64,000 nt of DNA from Nocardioides sp. JS614 (GCF_000015265.1 NC_008699.1:1860001-1924000), one strand, 5' to 3'; numbered from the stretch's first letter, positions 1 to 8,121 are shown. Numbers and translations: made by a program. The notes: generated by a model from the sequence alone, not told the origin.

Positions 1-98
1 CCGGCTTCGACTCGGGCGCCGATGACTACATCACCAAGCCCTTCAGCCCCCGCGAGCTCGCCTCGCGGGTGCAGGCACTGCTCACCCGTTCGGTCTGA
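1..98 (+). CDS. Response regulator, C-terminal end of receiver domain (partial)
   Basis: Only the last 31 residues are inside the window. They read as the end of a CheY-like receiver domain: a GADDYITKPF motif holds the conserved Lys of the phosphorylation switch, followed by the last helix. The stop codon comes directly after the receiver fold, so there is no C-terminal DNA-binding domain; any output domain would have to lie upstream. The histidine kinase gene follows on the same strand about 190 bases later, so the two probably form a two-component pair. Family identity is fairly sure; partner and output are not visible. Confidence 0.75.
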   Translation, partial: GFDSGADDYITKPFSPRELASRVQALLTRSV

Positions 99-175
99 CC
101 GAATCGGCACCGCGGGGAGCCCGGCGGCGATACGCTCCTCGGCAGGGGTGCGGGGGGCACTCTGACGGTGTGTGC

Positions 176-205
176 GGGGAGTCCGTGCGTGGGGAGTCCG
201 TGCGT
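176..205 (+). repeat. Two tandem copies of a 15-bp unit before the kinase gene
   Basis: The unit GGGGAGTCCGTGCGT occurs twice head to tail between the response regulator and the kinase. If the kinase were started at the upstream GTG the repeat would be translated as a low-complexity GSPCV-type stretch, which argues for the later ATG start. No function can be assigned. Confidence 0.6.
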
Positions 206-290
206 GGACACTGTGGGAGTCGGCGCGTCCGTGGGGGACGCGCGAGGGGTGTGGTCGAGCCATGAGCGAGCGCAGCGAGCGAGTACGCGC

Positions 291-1976
291 ATGAGTGCGG
301 GCCGTCCGGTCGCGCGGTTGGTCCAGCCGGTGATCGTGCGCGTGACCGCGATGGCCGCGTTGATGGCTCTGATCGCGGTCCTCGGCGTCGTGCTGTCGAC
401 GGCGGCGGTCAACCACCTCACCGACGACCTGCAGCCGGCGGCCGCCGCCAACCAGGACGTCTACCAGGACCTCACCGACATGTCCGCCGCCGTGGAGTCG
501 TGGTCGGCCTCCGGCCAGCGGGCCGCGGCCGATCGGTTCACGCAGGCACTGGTGCGGTTCCCGGCCGACCAGCAGAAGGTCCGCCGGTTCGCCGACGGCG
601 ACGACGAGCTGGAGATGCTGGTGACCCGCCAGGAGCGGGTCGCCCAGGCCTGGATCGAGCGGTTCGCTCAGCCCCGGATCGACGCCGAGGGCGGGACCCC
701 TCCCGCGGCCGGGCAGGTGCGGTCCGGCGCCGCCGCGTTCGAGGCGGTCCGTAGCGCTCACCAGGACACCACCCAGGCCTTCGACAGCCGGGTGCGCCAG
801 GCGCGCGCCGACGCGTCGCTCCGCCTCAAGGGGACCGTGCTTGCCGTGGTCCTCCTCGCCGGCGCGGCCTGGTACGTGATCTCCCGCTCCCGGCGCCGAC
901 TGATGACCGAGCTGTCCGAGCCGTTGCTGGCGCTGGAACAGGTGGTGCAGCGGATGGCCAAGCAGGACCACGACGTACGAGCCAAGGAGCTGGGGCCCAA
1001 GGAGGTGCGTGCGGTCGCGTCGGCGCTGAACGCCTTCGCCGACGCCCAGGGCCGGGCCCGCGCCGTCGAGGGCCGGATCCAGAGCGAGCTGCGCAGCCTC
1101 GACACGGCGCGCGACGACTTCGTCTCCAACGTCTCCCACGAGCTGCGCACGCCGCTGACCACGATCAGCGGCTACCTCGAGCTCGTCGCCGAGGAGTTCG
1201 AGGGCCGGATGGATCCGCCGCACGAGCGGATGCTGGAGGCGACCCGGCGCAACGTGGCCCGCCTCAAGGCGCTGATCGACGACCTGCTCGCCCTCTCGCG
1301 CGCCGAGGGCCGCCGCAGCGACTTCGAGCCGGTCGACCTCGCACTGCTGGTCCGGGAGGCGGTGACCGACGTCCGCATCACCGCGGCCCGGCGCCGGATC
1401 CGCCTCGAGGTCGACACCCCCGAGGACGTCGTACCGGTGCTCGCCGATCGGGCCATGCTGCACCGCGCGTTGCTCAACGTGCTCAGCAACGCGGTGAAGT
1501 TCAGCCACGACGACGGCACGGTCGACGTCGTGCTCACGGTCCTGGGCGGTCAGGTCGAGGTGCGGGTCACCGACCACGGCATCGGCATCCCGGGCGCCGA
1601 GATCGAGCGGCTCGGCACCCGGTTCTTCCGGGCGTCGAACGCGGTGACGAACGAGATCGCCGGCACCGGGCTGGGCCTGCGGATCACCCAGACCATCATC
1701 GACCGCCACTCCGGCGAGGTCGTCATCGAGTCCGAGGAGGGCGAGGGCACCAGCGTCGTCGTCCGGCTCCGTCGGCACGGCGACGGCCTGCCGCCACTGC
1801 TGCCCCACGAGATCGTGGCGGAGGAGGAGGCGCGCGCCGCCGCGCTGCGGGCGCGCGGCGCCCGCGGTGCCGGTGTCGAGGTGGTCGACGCCGCCGACCC
1901 GGAACGCCCGGCGGGCGACACGGACGGAACGGACGCACCGCCGCGGATCGTGCCGGCCTTCCCCCGGCGACGCTGA
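291..1976 (+). CDS. Sensor histidine kinase
   Basis: A membrane sensor kinase of 561 residues. It has a short cytoplasmic N-terminus, TM1 at about residues 12-35, an extracytoplasmic helical sensor region to about 180, TM2, a HAMP-like linker, a HisKA dimerisation domain with the phospho-acceptor His283 in VSHELRTPL, and a HATPase domain with N box (NVLSNAVKFS), G1 box (DHGIGIP) and G2 box (GTGLGL). The Ala/Arg/Pro-rich C-terminal tail is probably disordered. The reading frame stays open to a GTG at 168, but the ATG at 291 is preferred: the upstream part is a tandem repeat plus a short inverted sequence common in such genomes. It follows a response regulator, its likely partner. The signal sensed is unknown. 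Confidence 0.85.
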   Translation: MSAGRPVARLVQPVIVRVTAMAALMALIAVLGVVLSTAAVNHLTDDLQPAAAANQDVYQDLTDMSAAVESWSASGQRAAADRFTQALVRFPADQQKVRRFADGDDELEMLVTRQERVAQAWIERFAQPRIDAEGGTPPAAGQVRSGAAAFEAVRSAHQDTTQAFDSRVRQARADASLRLKGTVLAVVLLAGAAWYVISRSRRRLMTELSEPLLALEQVVQRMAKQDHDVRAKELGPKEVRAVASALNAFADAQGRARAVEGRIQSELRSLDTARDDFVSNVSHELRTPLTTISGYLELVAEEFEGRMDPPHERMLEATRRNVARLKALIDDLLALSRAEGRRSDFEPVDLALLVREAVTDVRITAARRRIRLEVDTPEDVVPVLADRAMLHRALLNVLSNAVKFSHDDGTVDVVLTVLGGQVEVRVTDHGIGIPGAEIERLGTRFFRASNAVTNEIAGTGLGLRITQTIIDRHSGEVVIESEEGEGTSVVVRLRRHGDGLPPLLPHEIVAEEEARAAALRARGARGAGVEVVDAADPERPAGDTDGTDAPPRIVPAFPRRR

Positions 1977-2023
1977 GCGGAGCCGCGCCAACGGTTCCGG
2001 TCCCGGCAGGGGAACAACGCGGA

Positions 2024-2053
2024 TTACCGCGGCGTTGGGACCCGTGACACAAT
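2024..2053 (+). promoter_or_regulatory. Candidate promoter of rpmE
   Basis: TTACCG (2024-2029) and CACAAT (2048-2053) are 18 bp apart and resemble -35 and -10 hexamers of a housekeeping sigma factor. The site lies in the gap between the kinase and rpmE and would give a leader of about 60 bases. This is a motif match only. Confidence 0.35.
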
Positions 2054-2119
2054 CGTGTGCTGGCTCCGGTTCACGGCTCTCGCAGGGAGAGGCGACCCGG
2101 CGGCCGATGAGAGGACACC

Positions 2120-2347
2120 ATGAAGAAGGACATCCACCCCGCGTACGTCGAGACCCAGGTGACGTGTACCTGCGGCGCGACGTTCACCACCCGCAGCACC
2201 GCGACCTCCGGCACCATCCACGCCGACGTCTGCTCGCAGTGCCACCCGTTCTACACCGGCAAGCAGAAGATCCTCGACACCGGCGGTCGCGTCGCCCGCT
2301 TCGAGGCCCGCTACGCCAAGAAGGCTGCTGCTGACGCCAAGAAGTAG
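2120..2347 (+). CDS. rpmE: 50S ribosomal protein L31, zinc-binding form
   Basis: L31 is a peripheral protein of the 50S subunit that helps bridge the two subunits. The product has 75 residues and starts MKKDIHP, typical of the family. Cys16, Cys18, Cys38 and Cys41 form the zinc site, so this is the zinc-containing (C+) paralogue. The C-terminus is rich in Lys and Ala. A strong hairpin follows directly, and rpmE-prfA is a conserved gene order in actinobacteria. Many actinobacteria also encode a zinc-free paralogue under Zur control; no Zur-like site is seen before this copy. Confidence 0.97.
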   Translation: MKKDIHPAYVETQVTCTCGATFTTRSTATSGTIHADVCSQCHPFYTGKQKILDTGGRVARFEARYAKKAAADAKK

Positions 2348-2354
2348 CTGTTCC

Positions 2355-2400
2355 CAGGCGCCGGTCACTCCGCACACGTGCGGGGGACCGGCGCCTGTTT
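2355..2400 (+). terminator. Hairpin terminator after rpmE
   Basis: A perfect 12-bp inverted repeat (CAGGCGCCGGTC, 2355-2366, pairing with 2386-2397) encloses a smaller stem and is followed by TTT. It lies between rpmE and prfA and is the clearest intrinsic-type terminator in the window. It may partly insulate the prfA operon from rpmE. Confidence 0.75.
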
Positions 2401-2442
2401 CATGTGCCGGAGCCCGTCCGGTCCACCACCGAGAGGTCGCCG

Positions 2443-3516
2443 ATGTTCGAAGCCGTGGAGGGCATGCTCGCCGAGCACGCCGATCTCGAGCAGCGGCTCG
2501 GTGCGCCCGAGACGCACGCCGACGCCCGGCTCGCCAAGCAGCTCAACCAGCGCTACGCCGCCCTGTCCTCGATCATCGGTGCGTACCGGGAGCTGCAGCA
2601 GCTCGACGACGACATCGAGGCCGCCCGCGAGCTCGCCCAGGAGGACCCGGCGTTCGCCGAGGAGGCCGCGGCCCTGACCGGTAGGCGCCAGGAGGTCGAG
2701 GAGCGGCTACGTCGGCTCCTCGTCCCCCGAGACGCCGCCGACGACAAGGACGCGATCCTCGAGGTCAAGTCCGGCGAGGGCGGTGAGGAGTCGGCCCTGT
2801 TCGCCGGCGACCTGCTCCGGATGTACACCCGCTACGCCGAGGCCCGGGGCTGGAAGGTCGAGGTCCTCGACGCCGCCGAGTCCGACCTCGGCGGCTACAA
2901 GTCCGTGACGGTGGCCGTCAAGGCGAAAGGGACGCCCGAGCCGGGGGAGGCGCCGTACGCGCTGCTCAAGTTCGAGGGCGGCGTCCACCGGGTCCAACGG
3001 GTCCCCGTCACCGAGTCGCAGGGCCGGGTGCACACCAGTGCAGCCGGTGTGCTCGTGCTGCCTGAGGCCGAGCAGGTCGACGTGCAGATCGACGAGAACG
3101 ACCTGCGCATCGACGTCTTCCGCAGCAGCGGGCCCGGCGGCCAGAGCGTGAACACGACCGACTCCGCGGTCCGGATCACCCACCTGCCGACCGGCATCGT
3201 CGTGAGCTGCCAGAACGAGAAGAGCCAGCTGCAGAACCGCGAGCAGGCGATGCGGATCCTGCGCTCCCGGCTGCTGGCCGCCGCCCAGGAGAAGGCCGAC
3301 GCCGAGGCGGGGGAGGCCCGACGCAGCCAGGTCCGCACCGTCGACCGCTCCGAGCGCATCCGCACGTACAACTTCCCCGAGAACCGGATCTCCGACCACC
3401 GCACCGGCTACAAGGCCTACAACCTCGACCAGGTGCTCGACGGCGACCTCCAACCGGTCCTCGACTCCTGCGTCGAGGCCGACCTCGCCGCCCGCCTCGA
3501 GGCGCTGGAGCAGTGA
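2443..3516 (+). CDS. prfA: Peptide chain release factor 1
   Basis: RF1 reads UAA and UAG stop codons and triggers release of the finished protein. The product has 357 residues. The stop-codon recognition tripeptide PVT is at residues 188-190, equivalent to PAT of E. coli RF1, and the catalytic GGQ loop is at 232-234 within SSGPGGQSVN. The PxT motif rules out RF2, which carries SPF. The start at MFEAVEGML is chosen because it matches the family N-terminus and has GAGAGG just upstream; an ATG 13 codons earlier is in frame but lies against the terminator hairpin. prmC, which methylates the GGQ glutamine, starts 7 bases after the stop. Confidence 0.97.
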   Translation: MFEAVEGMLAEHADLEQRLGAPETHADARLAKQLNQRYAALSSIIGAYRELQQLDDDIEAARELAQEDPAFAEEAAALTGRRQEVEERLRRLLVPRDAADDKDAILEVKSGEGGEESALFAGDLLRMYTRYAEARGWKVEVLDAAESDLGGYKSVTVAVKAKGTPEPGEAPYALLKFEGGVHRVQRVPVTESQGRVHTSAAGVLVLPEAEQVDVQIDENDLRIDVFRSSGPGGQSVNTTDSAVRITHLPTGIVVSCQNEKSQLQNREQAMRILRSRLLAAAQEKADAEAGEARRSQVRTVDRSERIRTYNFPENRISDHRTGYKAYNLDQVLDGDLQPVLDSCVEADLAARLEALEQ

Positions 3517-3523
3517 GCGCCCG

Positions 3524-4402
3524 ATGACCCAACGTCGCGCGGTCGTCACGGCCGCTGCCGAGCGGCTCCGCCACGCCGGTGTCCCCAGCCCCGGGCACGA
3601 CGCCGAGGCGCTGCTCGCGCACGTCCTCGGCACCACGCGTGCCGGCCTGGTCGCGGTGGAGGACGTGGCCCCCTCGGCGCTGGAGGAGTACGACGCGCTG
3701 GTGGCCCGGCGCGCGGCGCGCGAGCCGCTCCAGCACCTCACCGGCAGCGTCGGCTTCCGCCACGTCGAGGTGGCGGTCGGCCCCGGGGTGTTCGTGCCGC
3801 GGCCCGAGACGGAGCTGCTCGCCGGCTGGGCCATCGAGCAGTGTCTTCGGTGGTCGAGTAGCCGTCGCGTCGGAGGAGCGACCGCCGGTCGAAACCCGGT
3901 GGTCGTCGACCTCTGCACCGGCTCGGGCGCGGTCGCCAAGGCGATCGCGGACGAGGTACCCACCGCCGACGTGCACGCCGTCGAGCTCGACGAGGAGGCC
4001 CACCGCTGGGCGGGCCGCAACCTCGCCCGCACGACCGTCGACCTGCGGCTCGGCGACATGGCGACCGCCTTCGACGACCTGCTGGGGCAGGTCGACATCG
4101 TGACCTGCAACCCGCCCTACATCCCGCTCGACGCCTGGGAGTCGGTCGCGCCCGAGGCCCGTGACCACGACCCGCACCTGGCGTTGTTCTCCGGCGCGGA
4201 CGGCCTCGACGCGATCCGGGCCCTCGAGCGGCGGGCCGCCGAGCTGCTGCGACCGGGAGGTGTCGTCGGCTTCGAGCACGCGGACGTCCAGGGCGAGTCG
4301 GCGCCCGCGGTGTTCACCGCGACCGACCGCTGGGTCGACGTCCGCGACCACGACGACCTGGCGGGCCGCGCGCGCTTCACGACCGCGCGACTGGCACGAT
4401 GA
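3524..4402 (+). CDS. prmC: Peptide chain release factor N5-glutamine methyltransferase
   Basis: PrmC (HemK) uses S-adenosylmethionine to methylate the GGQ glutamine of release factors. The 292-residue protein has the helical N-terminal domain, a SAM-binding motif (DLCTGSGAV) and the substrate-binding NPPY at residues 196-199. It lies directly behind prfA. Odd point: residues 109-124, just before the SAM motif, are a Ser/Arg/Gly-rich stretch that homologues usually lack. Its DNA matches the style of an extragenic repeat seen elsewhere in the window, so the repeat seems to have been captured in frame at the domain junction. The rest of the protein looks intact, so activity is likely kept. Confidence 0.93.
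   Translation: MTQRRAVVTAAAERLRHAGVPSPGHDAEALLAHVLGTTRAGLVAVEDVAPSALEEYDALVARRAAREPLQHLTGSVGFRHVEVAVGPGVFVPRPETELLAGWAIEQCLRWSSSRRVGGATAGRNPVVVDLCTGSGAVAKAIADEVPTADVHAVELDEEAHRWAGRNLARTTVDLRLGDMATAFDDLLGQVDIVTCNPPYIPLDAWESVAPEARDHDPHLALFSGADGLDAIRALERRAAELLRPGGVVGFEHADVQGESAPAVFTATDRWVDVRDHDDLAGRARFTTARLAR
3849..3897 (+). repeat. Extragenic-type repeat inside the prmC coding region
   Basis: The segment begins GGTGGTCGAGTAGCC and ends GGTCGAAACC. Read on the other strand it has the same GCTACTCGACCA end as the copy near 57.58 kb, with TCGA near the opposite end. Such units normally lie between genes. Here the element is 49 bp with no stop codon in the prmC frame, adding about 16 residues. Confidence 0.55.
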
Positions 4403-4421
4403 CCGGTGTGAGGTCCGAGCA

Positions 4422-5081
4422 GTGAGCGAGCGCTACCCGACCGGCACCGACGAGGAGCGCGAGGCCGCGGTCGAGGCCGCCAGCCTGGCCGTCCAGCGCG
4501 GCGAGCTGGTCGTGCTGCCGACCGACACCGTGTACGGCGTGGGCGCCGACGCCTTCGATCCGGCCGCGGTCCGCGGCCTGCTCGCGGCCAAGGGACGCGG
4601 GCGCGACCTGCCGCCGCCGGTCCTGGTCAGCGCCGCGACCACCCTCGACGCGCTCGCAGTGCGGGTGCCCGGCTATGCACGGGCCCTGGTCGAGGCGTTC
4701 TGGCCCGGCCCGCTCACGCTGGTCTGCCACCAGCAGTCCTCGCTCCAGTGGGACCTCGGCGACACCCGCGGCACGGTGGCCGTGCGGATGCCCGACCACG
4801 ACGTGGCGCGCGAGATCCTCGAGCGCACCGGGCCGCTCGCCGTCAGCTCCGCCAACAAGACCGGCATGCCGGCCGCCACCGACGCCGACCAGGCCGAGGA
4901 CATGCTCGGCGACGACGTCGCGGTCATCGTCGACGGCGGCCCGGCGCCGGGCGGCGAGGCGTCCACGATCGTCGACGTGACCGGCGCCCAGGGCCGGGTC
5001 CTGCGTCGTGGAGCGCTCTCGCTCGAGCGGCTCAACGAGGTGCTCGAGCCGCTCGGCGCGACGCTGACCGTCGAGGGCTGA
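4422..5081 (+). CDS. L-threonylcarbamoyladenylate synthase (Sua5/TsaC family)
   Basis: This enzyme makes threonylcarbamoyl-AMP from threonine, bicarbonate and ATP, the first step of the t6A modification at position 37 of ANN-decoding tRNAs. The product is 219 residues from a GTG start (SERYPTGTDE). Family motifs are PTDTVYGVGADA near residue 30 and LAVSSANKTG in the second half. The GTG is chosen because in-frame sequence further upstream overlaps prmC in another frame and looks non-coding. The order prfA-prmC-sua5-wecA-atp is conserved in actinobacteria. The length fits the short TsaC type, without the C-terminal Sua5 domain. Confidence 0.92.
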   Translation: MSERYPTGTDEEREAAVEAASLAVQRGELVVLPTDTVYGVGADAFDPAAVRGLLAAKGRGRDLPPPVLVSAATTLDALAVRVPGYARALVEAFWPGPLTLVCHQQSSLQWDLGDTRGTVAVRMPDHDVAREILERTGPLAVSSANKTGMPAATDADQAEDMLGDDVAVIVDGGPAPGGEASTIVDVTGAQGRVLRRGALSLERLNEVLEPLGATLTVEG

Positions 5082-5092
5082 GGGCGGGGCCG

Positions 5093-6277
5093 GTGCGGGA
5101 GTACCTCCTCGTCTTCCTCGTCGCGGCCGCGACGACGTACCTCCTCACGGTCATCGCGCGCGAGATCGCCCTCCGCACCGGCGCGGTCGCGAAGGTCCGG
5201 GACCGCGACGTGCACGCCGTGCCGATCCCGTACCTCGGCGGGCTCGCGATGCTGGGTGGCCTGGTGGCGGCGTACCTCGTGGCGCGGCAGCTGCCGTTCC
5301 TCTCCAAGAGCGGAGCGTTCGTCTTCCACGATGCCGGCATCGTGCTGATCGCGGGCGCGCTCATCTGTGCAGTGGGCGTGCTCGACGACCTCTTCGAGCT
5401 CGACGCCCTGACCAAGCTCGGCGGCCAGGTGCTCGCCGCGGGCTTCCTCATCGCGTTCGGGATCCAGTACATCTTCTTCCCGGGTGGCGACGGGGTACAG
5501 GTCAGCATCGACCAGAGCCAGGGCGCGCTGCTGACCGGGTTCATCGTCGTCGCGACCGTGAACGCGGTGAACTTCGTCGACGGCCTGGACGGCCTGGCCA
5601 CCGGTGTGGTCGGGATGGGGGCGCTCGCGTTCTTCGTCTACTGCTACCAGCTCGCGAACATCAACAACGTGACGCTGGCGACGACCGGGGCGCTGCTGAG
5701 CGCCTCGCTCGCCGGCGCGTGCGCCGGCTTCCTGCCCCACAACTTCCACCCGGCGCGGCTGTTCATGGGGGACAGCGGCTCGATGTTGCTCGGTCTGGTG
5801 CTCTCCGCGAGCGCGGTCACCCTGACCGGGCAGTTCGACCCCGAGCAGATCAGCGCGGGTGCGGCGGGCTCGCGGGCCAGCTTCGTGCCGACGCTGCTGC
5901 CCCTGCTGCTGCCCGTCTCGCTCCTGGTCGTGCCGATGCTCGACCTGGTGCTCGCCGTCGTCCGCCGCACCCGCGCCGGCCGGTCGCCGTTCGCCCCGGA
6001 CAAGCAGCACCTGCACCACCGGCTGCTCGAGATCGGGCACTCGCACCGGCGCGCGGTCCTGATCATGTGGATGTGGGCCGCGCTGGTGGCCTTCGGCACC
6101 GTCTTGATCAGCCTCTACAGCGCCGACGCGTGGATGTGGTCGTCGGTCTCGGCGATGGCGGCGCTGACGGTCGGGGTGACCTTCGTGCTGCCCAAGCTGC
6201 GCCGGACCCAGCTCGTCACCGACGCCGGGGTCGCCGACGCCGGGCACACCGAAGGTGGGGCCGCCGACGCGTCCTAG
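5093..6277 (+). CDS. wecA: Undecaprenyl-phosphate GlcNAc-1-phosphate transferase (WecA/MraY family)
   Basis: A polytopic membrane enzyme of 394 residues that moves a UDP-linked amino sugar phosphate to a polyprenyl phosphate carrier, the first step in making a cell-wall glycan linker. It has about ten hydrophobic helices. Catalytic signatures are NFVDGLDGLA at residues 160-169, MGDSGSM, and a HLHHRLLEIGHSHR loop of the WecA/TagO branch rather than MraY. It begins with GTG 11 bases after the preceding stop. The mycobacterial wecA (rfe) sits at the same place before the atp genes, which supports the name; the sugar used is inferred. Its stop codon lies inside a long inverted repeat. Confidence 0.9.
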   Translation: MREYLLVFLVAAATTYLLTVIAREIALRTGAVAKVRDRDVHAVPIPYLGGLAMLGGLVAAYLVARQLPFLSKSGAFVFHDAGIVLIAGALICAVGVLDDLFELDALTKLGGQVLAAGFLIAFGIQYIFFPGGDGVQVSIDQSQGALLTGFIVVATVNAVNFVDGLDGLATGVVGMGALAFFVYCYQLANINNVTLATTGALLSASLAGACAGFLPHNFHPARLFMGDSGSMLLGLVLSASAVTLTGQFDPEQISAGAAGSRASFVPTLLPLLLPVSLLVVPMLDLVLAVVRRTRAGRSPFAPDKQHLHHRLLEIGHSHRRAVLIMWMWAALVAFGTVLISLYSADAWMWSSVSAMAALTVGVTFVLPKLRRTQLVTDAGVADAGHTEGGAADAS

Positions 6278-6338
6278 GGCATGTCTCTCAAGTCTCGGCG
6301 ACGCGCAGCAGGCCATGGACTTGGGAGACACGCCCTAG
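6274..6338. repeat. Long inverted repeat overlapping the wecA stop codon
   Basis: Two 21-bp arms (6274-6294 and 6318-6338) pair with 19 Watson-Crick pairs, one G-T and one mismatch, around a 23-base loop. The right arm reads GACTTGGGAGACACGCCCTAG. The left arm contains the TAG stop of wecA. It could be a terminator before the atp operon, but it has no T tract, and the near-perfect ends look more like a miniature mobile repeat. Confidence 0.7.
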
Positions 6339-6396
6339 CCCCGGCGCTTGCCGCCGGCGGCTATTGGAACGTTCCGTTTTCGGCTGCCCGGGACTT

Positions 6397-6412
6397 TGTG
6401 TTAACTTTCACA
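6397..6412. promoter_or_regulatory. CRP/GlxR-like binding site upstream of the atp operon
   Basis: TGTGTTAACTTTCACA matches the TGTG-N8-CACA core of actinobacterial cAMP receptor protein sites; the palindrome extends one more base on each side. It lies about 60 bases before the first gene of the ATP synthase cluster. A perfect 10-bp palindrome, GGAACGTTCC (6366-6375), lies just upstream. The region between wecA and the first small membrane gene is the natural place for the atp promoter and contains no other gene. Confidence 0.5.
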
Positions 6413-6471
6413 AGCGTCGCCGACACCGATCGCGACGGCCCCGAAATTCGCCTCCCAGGACGGCCGCCACC

Positions 6472-6945
6472 TTGACGACCGAGACGAACCAGGTCAACCG
6501 CAACGGCGGGTCCCGTGTGCTCCTCGGAGCCACCGCCGGTTCGCTGGGCGCCGGCCTGGCGCTCACCCTCGTGGGCGCGCTCGCGGGCGGCTCGCCGGCG
6601 GCTCTGGGCGCGCTTGTCGGGACCGCCCTGGTCGTCGTCGTCTTCGCGGGCGGGTCCTTCGCGGTCAACGAGGTGGCCGGGCTGATGCCCGCCGCTGCGC
6701 TGCTGGTCGCGCTGCTGACCTACACCCTCCAGGTGGTCGCCATGGCCCTGGTGTTCGTCGCGCTCTCGGGCTCCGGCCTGCTCGACGAGACCCTGGCCCG
6801 GGGGTGGCTCGGGGGTGCGGTCATCGCGGGCACGGCGGGCTGGCTGGCGCTGCAGGTCGCCCTGGCCACCCGGCAGCGGATCCCGGCGTACGACCTGCGT
6901 CCGAGGACCGCCGGTCCCACCACCGCACGGCCGGGTGAACGATGA
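6472..6945 (+). CDS. Small integral membrane protein preceding the ATP synthase genes (AtpI-like)
   Basis: A 157-residue protein with four hydrophobic segments at about residues 18-38, 40-62, 70-95 and 105-128 and a polar C-terminal tail. Most actinobacterial atp operons carry a protein of this shape just before atpB; it is usually called AtpI and linked to assembly of the c-ring or to ion supply. Sequence motifs are weak, so the name rests mainly on position and topology. The start is taken as TTG, since no ATG or GTG lies before the first helix; AGGACGG is upstream. It is the first gene of the atp transcription unit. Confidence 0.6.
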   Translation: MTTETNQVNRNGGSRVLLGATAGSLGAGLALTLVGALAGGSPAALGALVGTALVVVVFAGGSFAVNEVAGLMPAAALLVALLTYTLQVVAMALVFVALSGSGLLDETLARGWLGGAVIAGTAGWLALQVALATRQRIPAYDLRPRTAGPTTARPGER

Positions 6946-6975
6946 CCGCCGGCGACTGCTATCGTCCGGGGCGCA

Positions 6976-7209
6976 ATGAGTCGACAGGATCCGCCGCCTG
7001 GGACTCAGGGACCGTCCGGGGATCCCTGGCACGCCTTCGGGTACATCGTGTCCGGGGTCGCGCTGTACGGATTCCTGGGCTGGCTGGCCGACCGATGGCT
7101 CGGCACGCAGTTCCTGGTCGCAGTGGGGATCCTGCTCGGCGCGGGACTCGGCATCTACCTGACCTTCGCCCGGTTCAACCGCGCGCAGCCACACGAGCAC
7201 GACACGTAG
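6976..7209 (+). CDS. AtpZ/AtpI-type small membrane protein of the ATP synthase operon
   Basis: A 77-residue protein with two transmembrane helices joined by a short loop containing WLADRWLGTQ, a pattern of the AtpZ/AtpI (F0F1-ATPase gene 1) family. Proteins of this family are thought to help c-ring assembly or cation transport. The N-terminal 20 residues are rich in Pro and Gly. It lies 10 bases before atpB and starts at ATG. The assignment is based on family pattern and gene order; its role in this organism is inferred. Confidence 0.75.
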   Translation: MSRQDPPPGTQGPSGDPWHAFGYIVSGVALYGFLGWLADRWLGTQFLVAVGILLGAGLGIYLTFARFNRAQPHEHDT

Positions 7210-7219
7210 AGGAGAACCG

Positions 7220-8050
7220 GTGACCTTCGCAGCCTCCGTGGTGCGCACCGCAGAAGGAGACGGCTTCACGCCGCCCGGCCCCCACGACTTCGACCTCCCC
7301 GCGATCGGTGGTGGCCACGACACGTTCGAGATGTTCGGCCAGTCGTTCGTGCTGGGCGTGACGAAGCCGATGCTCCAGCTCGTCCTCGCGGCGATCGTGC
7401 TGTTCGTCTTCTTCTTCGCGGCCGCGCGCAAGCGGGCAATGGTGCCGAGCCGGCTGCAGTTCGTCGGCGAGGGGTTCTACGGCTTCGTGCGCAACTCGCT
7501 GGGCCGAGACATCATCGGCCACGACTTCGCGAAGTTCGTGCCCTACCTGTTCACGCTGTTCTTCTTCATCCTGCTCAACAACGCGTTCGGGAGCATCCCG
7601 TTCATCGAGTTCCCGACGTTCTCGCGCTCGGGCATGGTCTACGGCCTCGCGGTCCTCAGCTGGGTGATCTACAACGCGGCCGGCATCAGCAAGCACGGCT
7701 TCGTCGGCTACCTCAAGCTCCAGACGGTGCCCGGCGGCATCCGGGGCCCGATCCTGGCGCTGCTGATCCCGCTCGAGTTCATGTCGAACATCCTGGTCCG
7801 CCCGGTCACGCTGGCCCTGCGTCTGTTCGCCAACATGTTCGCCGGCCACCTGCTGCTGATCCTGTTCGCGCTCGGCGGCGAGTACATCCTCACCGAGATG
7901 TCGGTGCAGTACGCCCCGGTCGGCATCCTCGCCTGGCTGATGTTCGTCGCGGTCGCGTTCTTGGAGATGCTGATCCAGTTCCTGCAGGCCTACGTCTTCG
8001 TCCTCCTGAACGCCATGTACATCTCCGGCGCGGTCGCGGACGAGCACTGA
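7220..8050 (+). CDS. atpB: F0F1 ATP synthase subunit a
   Basis: Subunit a forms the two proton half-channels of the F0 motor next to the c-ring. The protein has 276 residues and five to six membrane helices. The key arginine lies in the conserved LALRLFANMFAGH helix near residue 200, where it faces the carboxylate of subunit c. The start is GTG with AGGAGA six bases upstream. It is the first core F0 gene in the order a-c-b-delta-alpha-gamma-beta-epsilon. Confidence 0.97.
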   Translation: MTFAASVVRTAEGDGFTPPGPHDFDLPAIGGGHDTFEMFGQSFVLGVTKPMLQLVLAAIVLFVFFFAAARKRAMVPSRLQFVGEGFYGFVRNSLGRDIIGHDFAKFVPYLFTLFFFILLNNAFGSIPFIEFPTFSRSGMVYGLAVLSWVIYNAAGISKHGFVGYLKLQTVPGGIRGPILALLIPLEFMSNILVRPVTLALRLFANMFAGHLLLILFALGGEYILTEMSVQYAPVGILAWLMFVAVAFLEMLIQFLQAYVFVLLNAMYISGAVADEH

Positions 8051-8121
8051 TCTCCACCCAGAGTCCCACCCAGGTCTCCACCTCACCTCGAAGTAGCAAG
8101 TAACCCGAAAGGAAACTAGCC

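Noticed and set aside
4673..6331. Long open frame on the minus strand across the Sua5 and wecA genes
   Set aside because: High-GC genomes give long antisense frames. The product is Arg/His/Asp/Gln-rich with no fold, while the plus strand carries two well-conserved enzymes.
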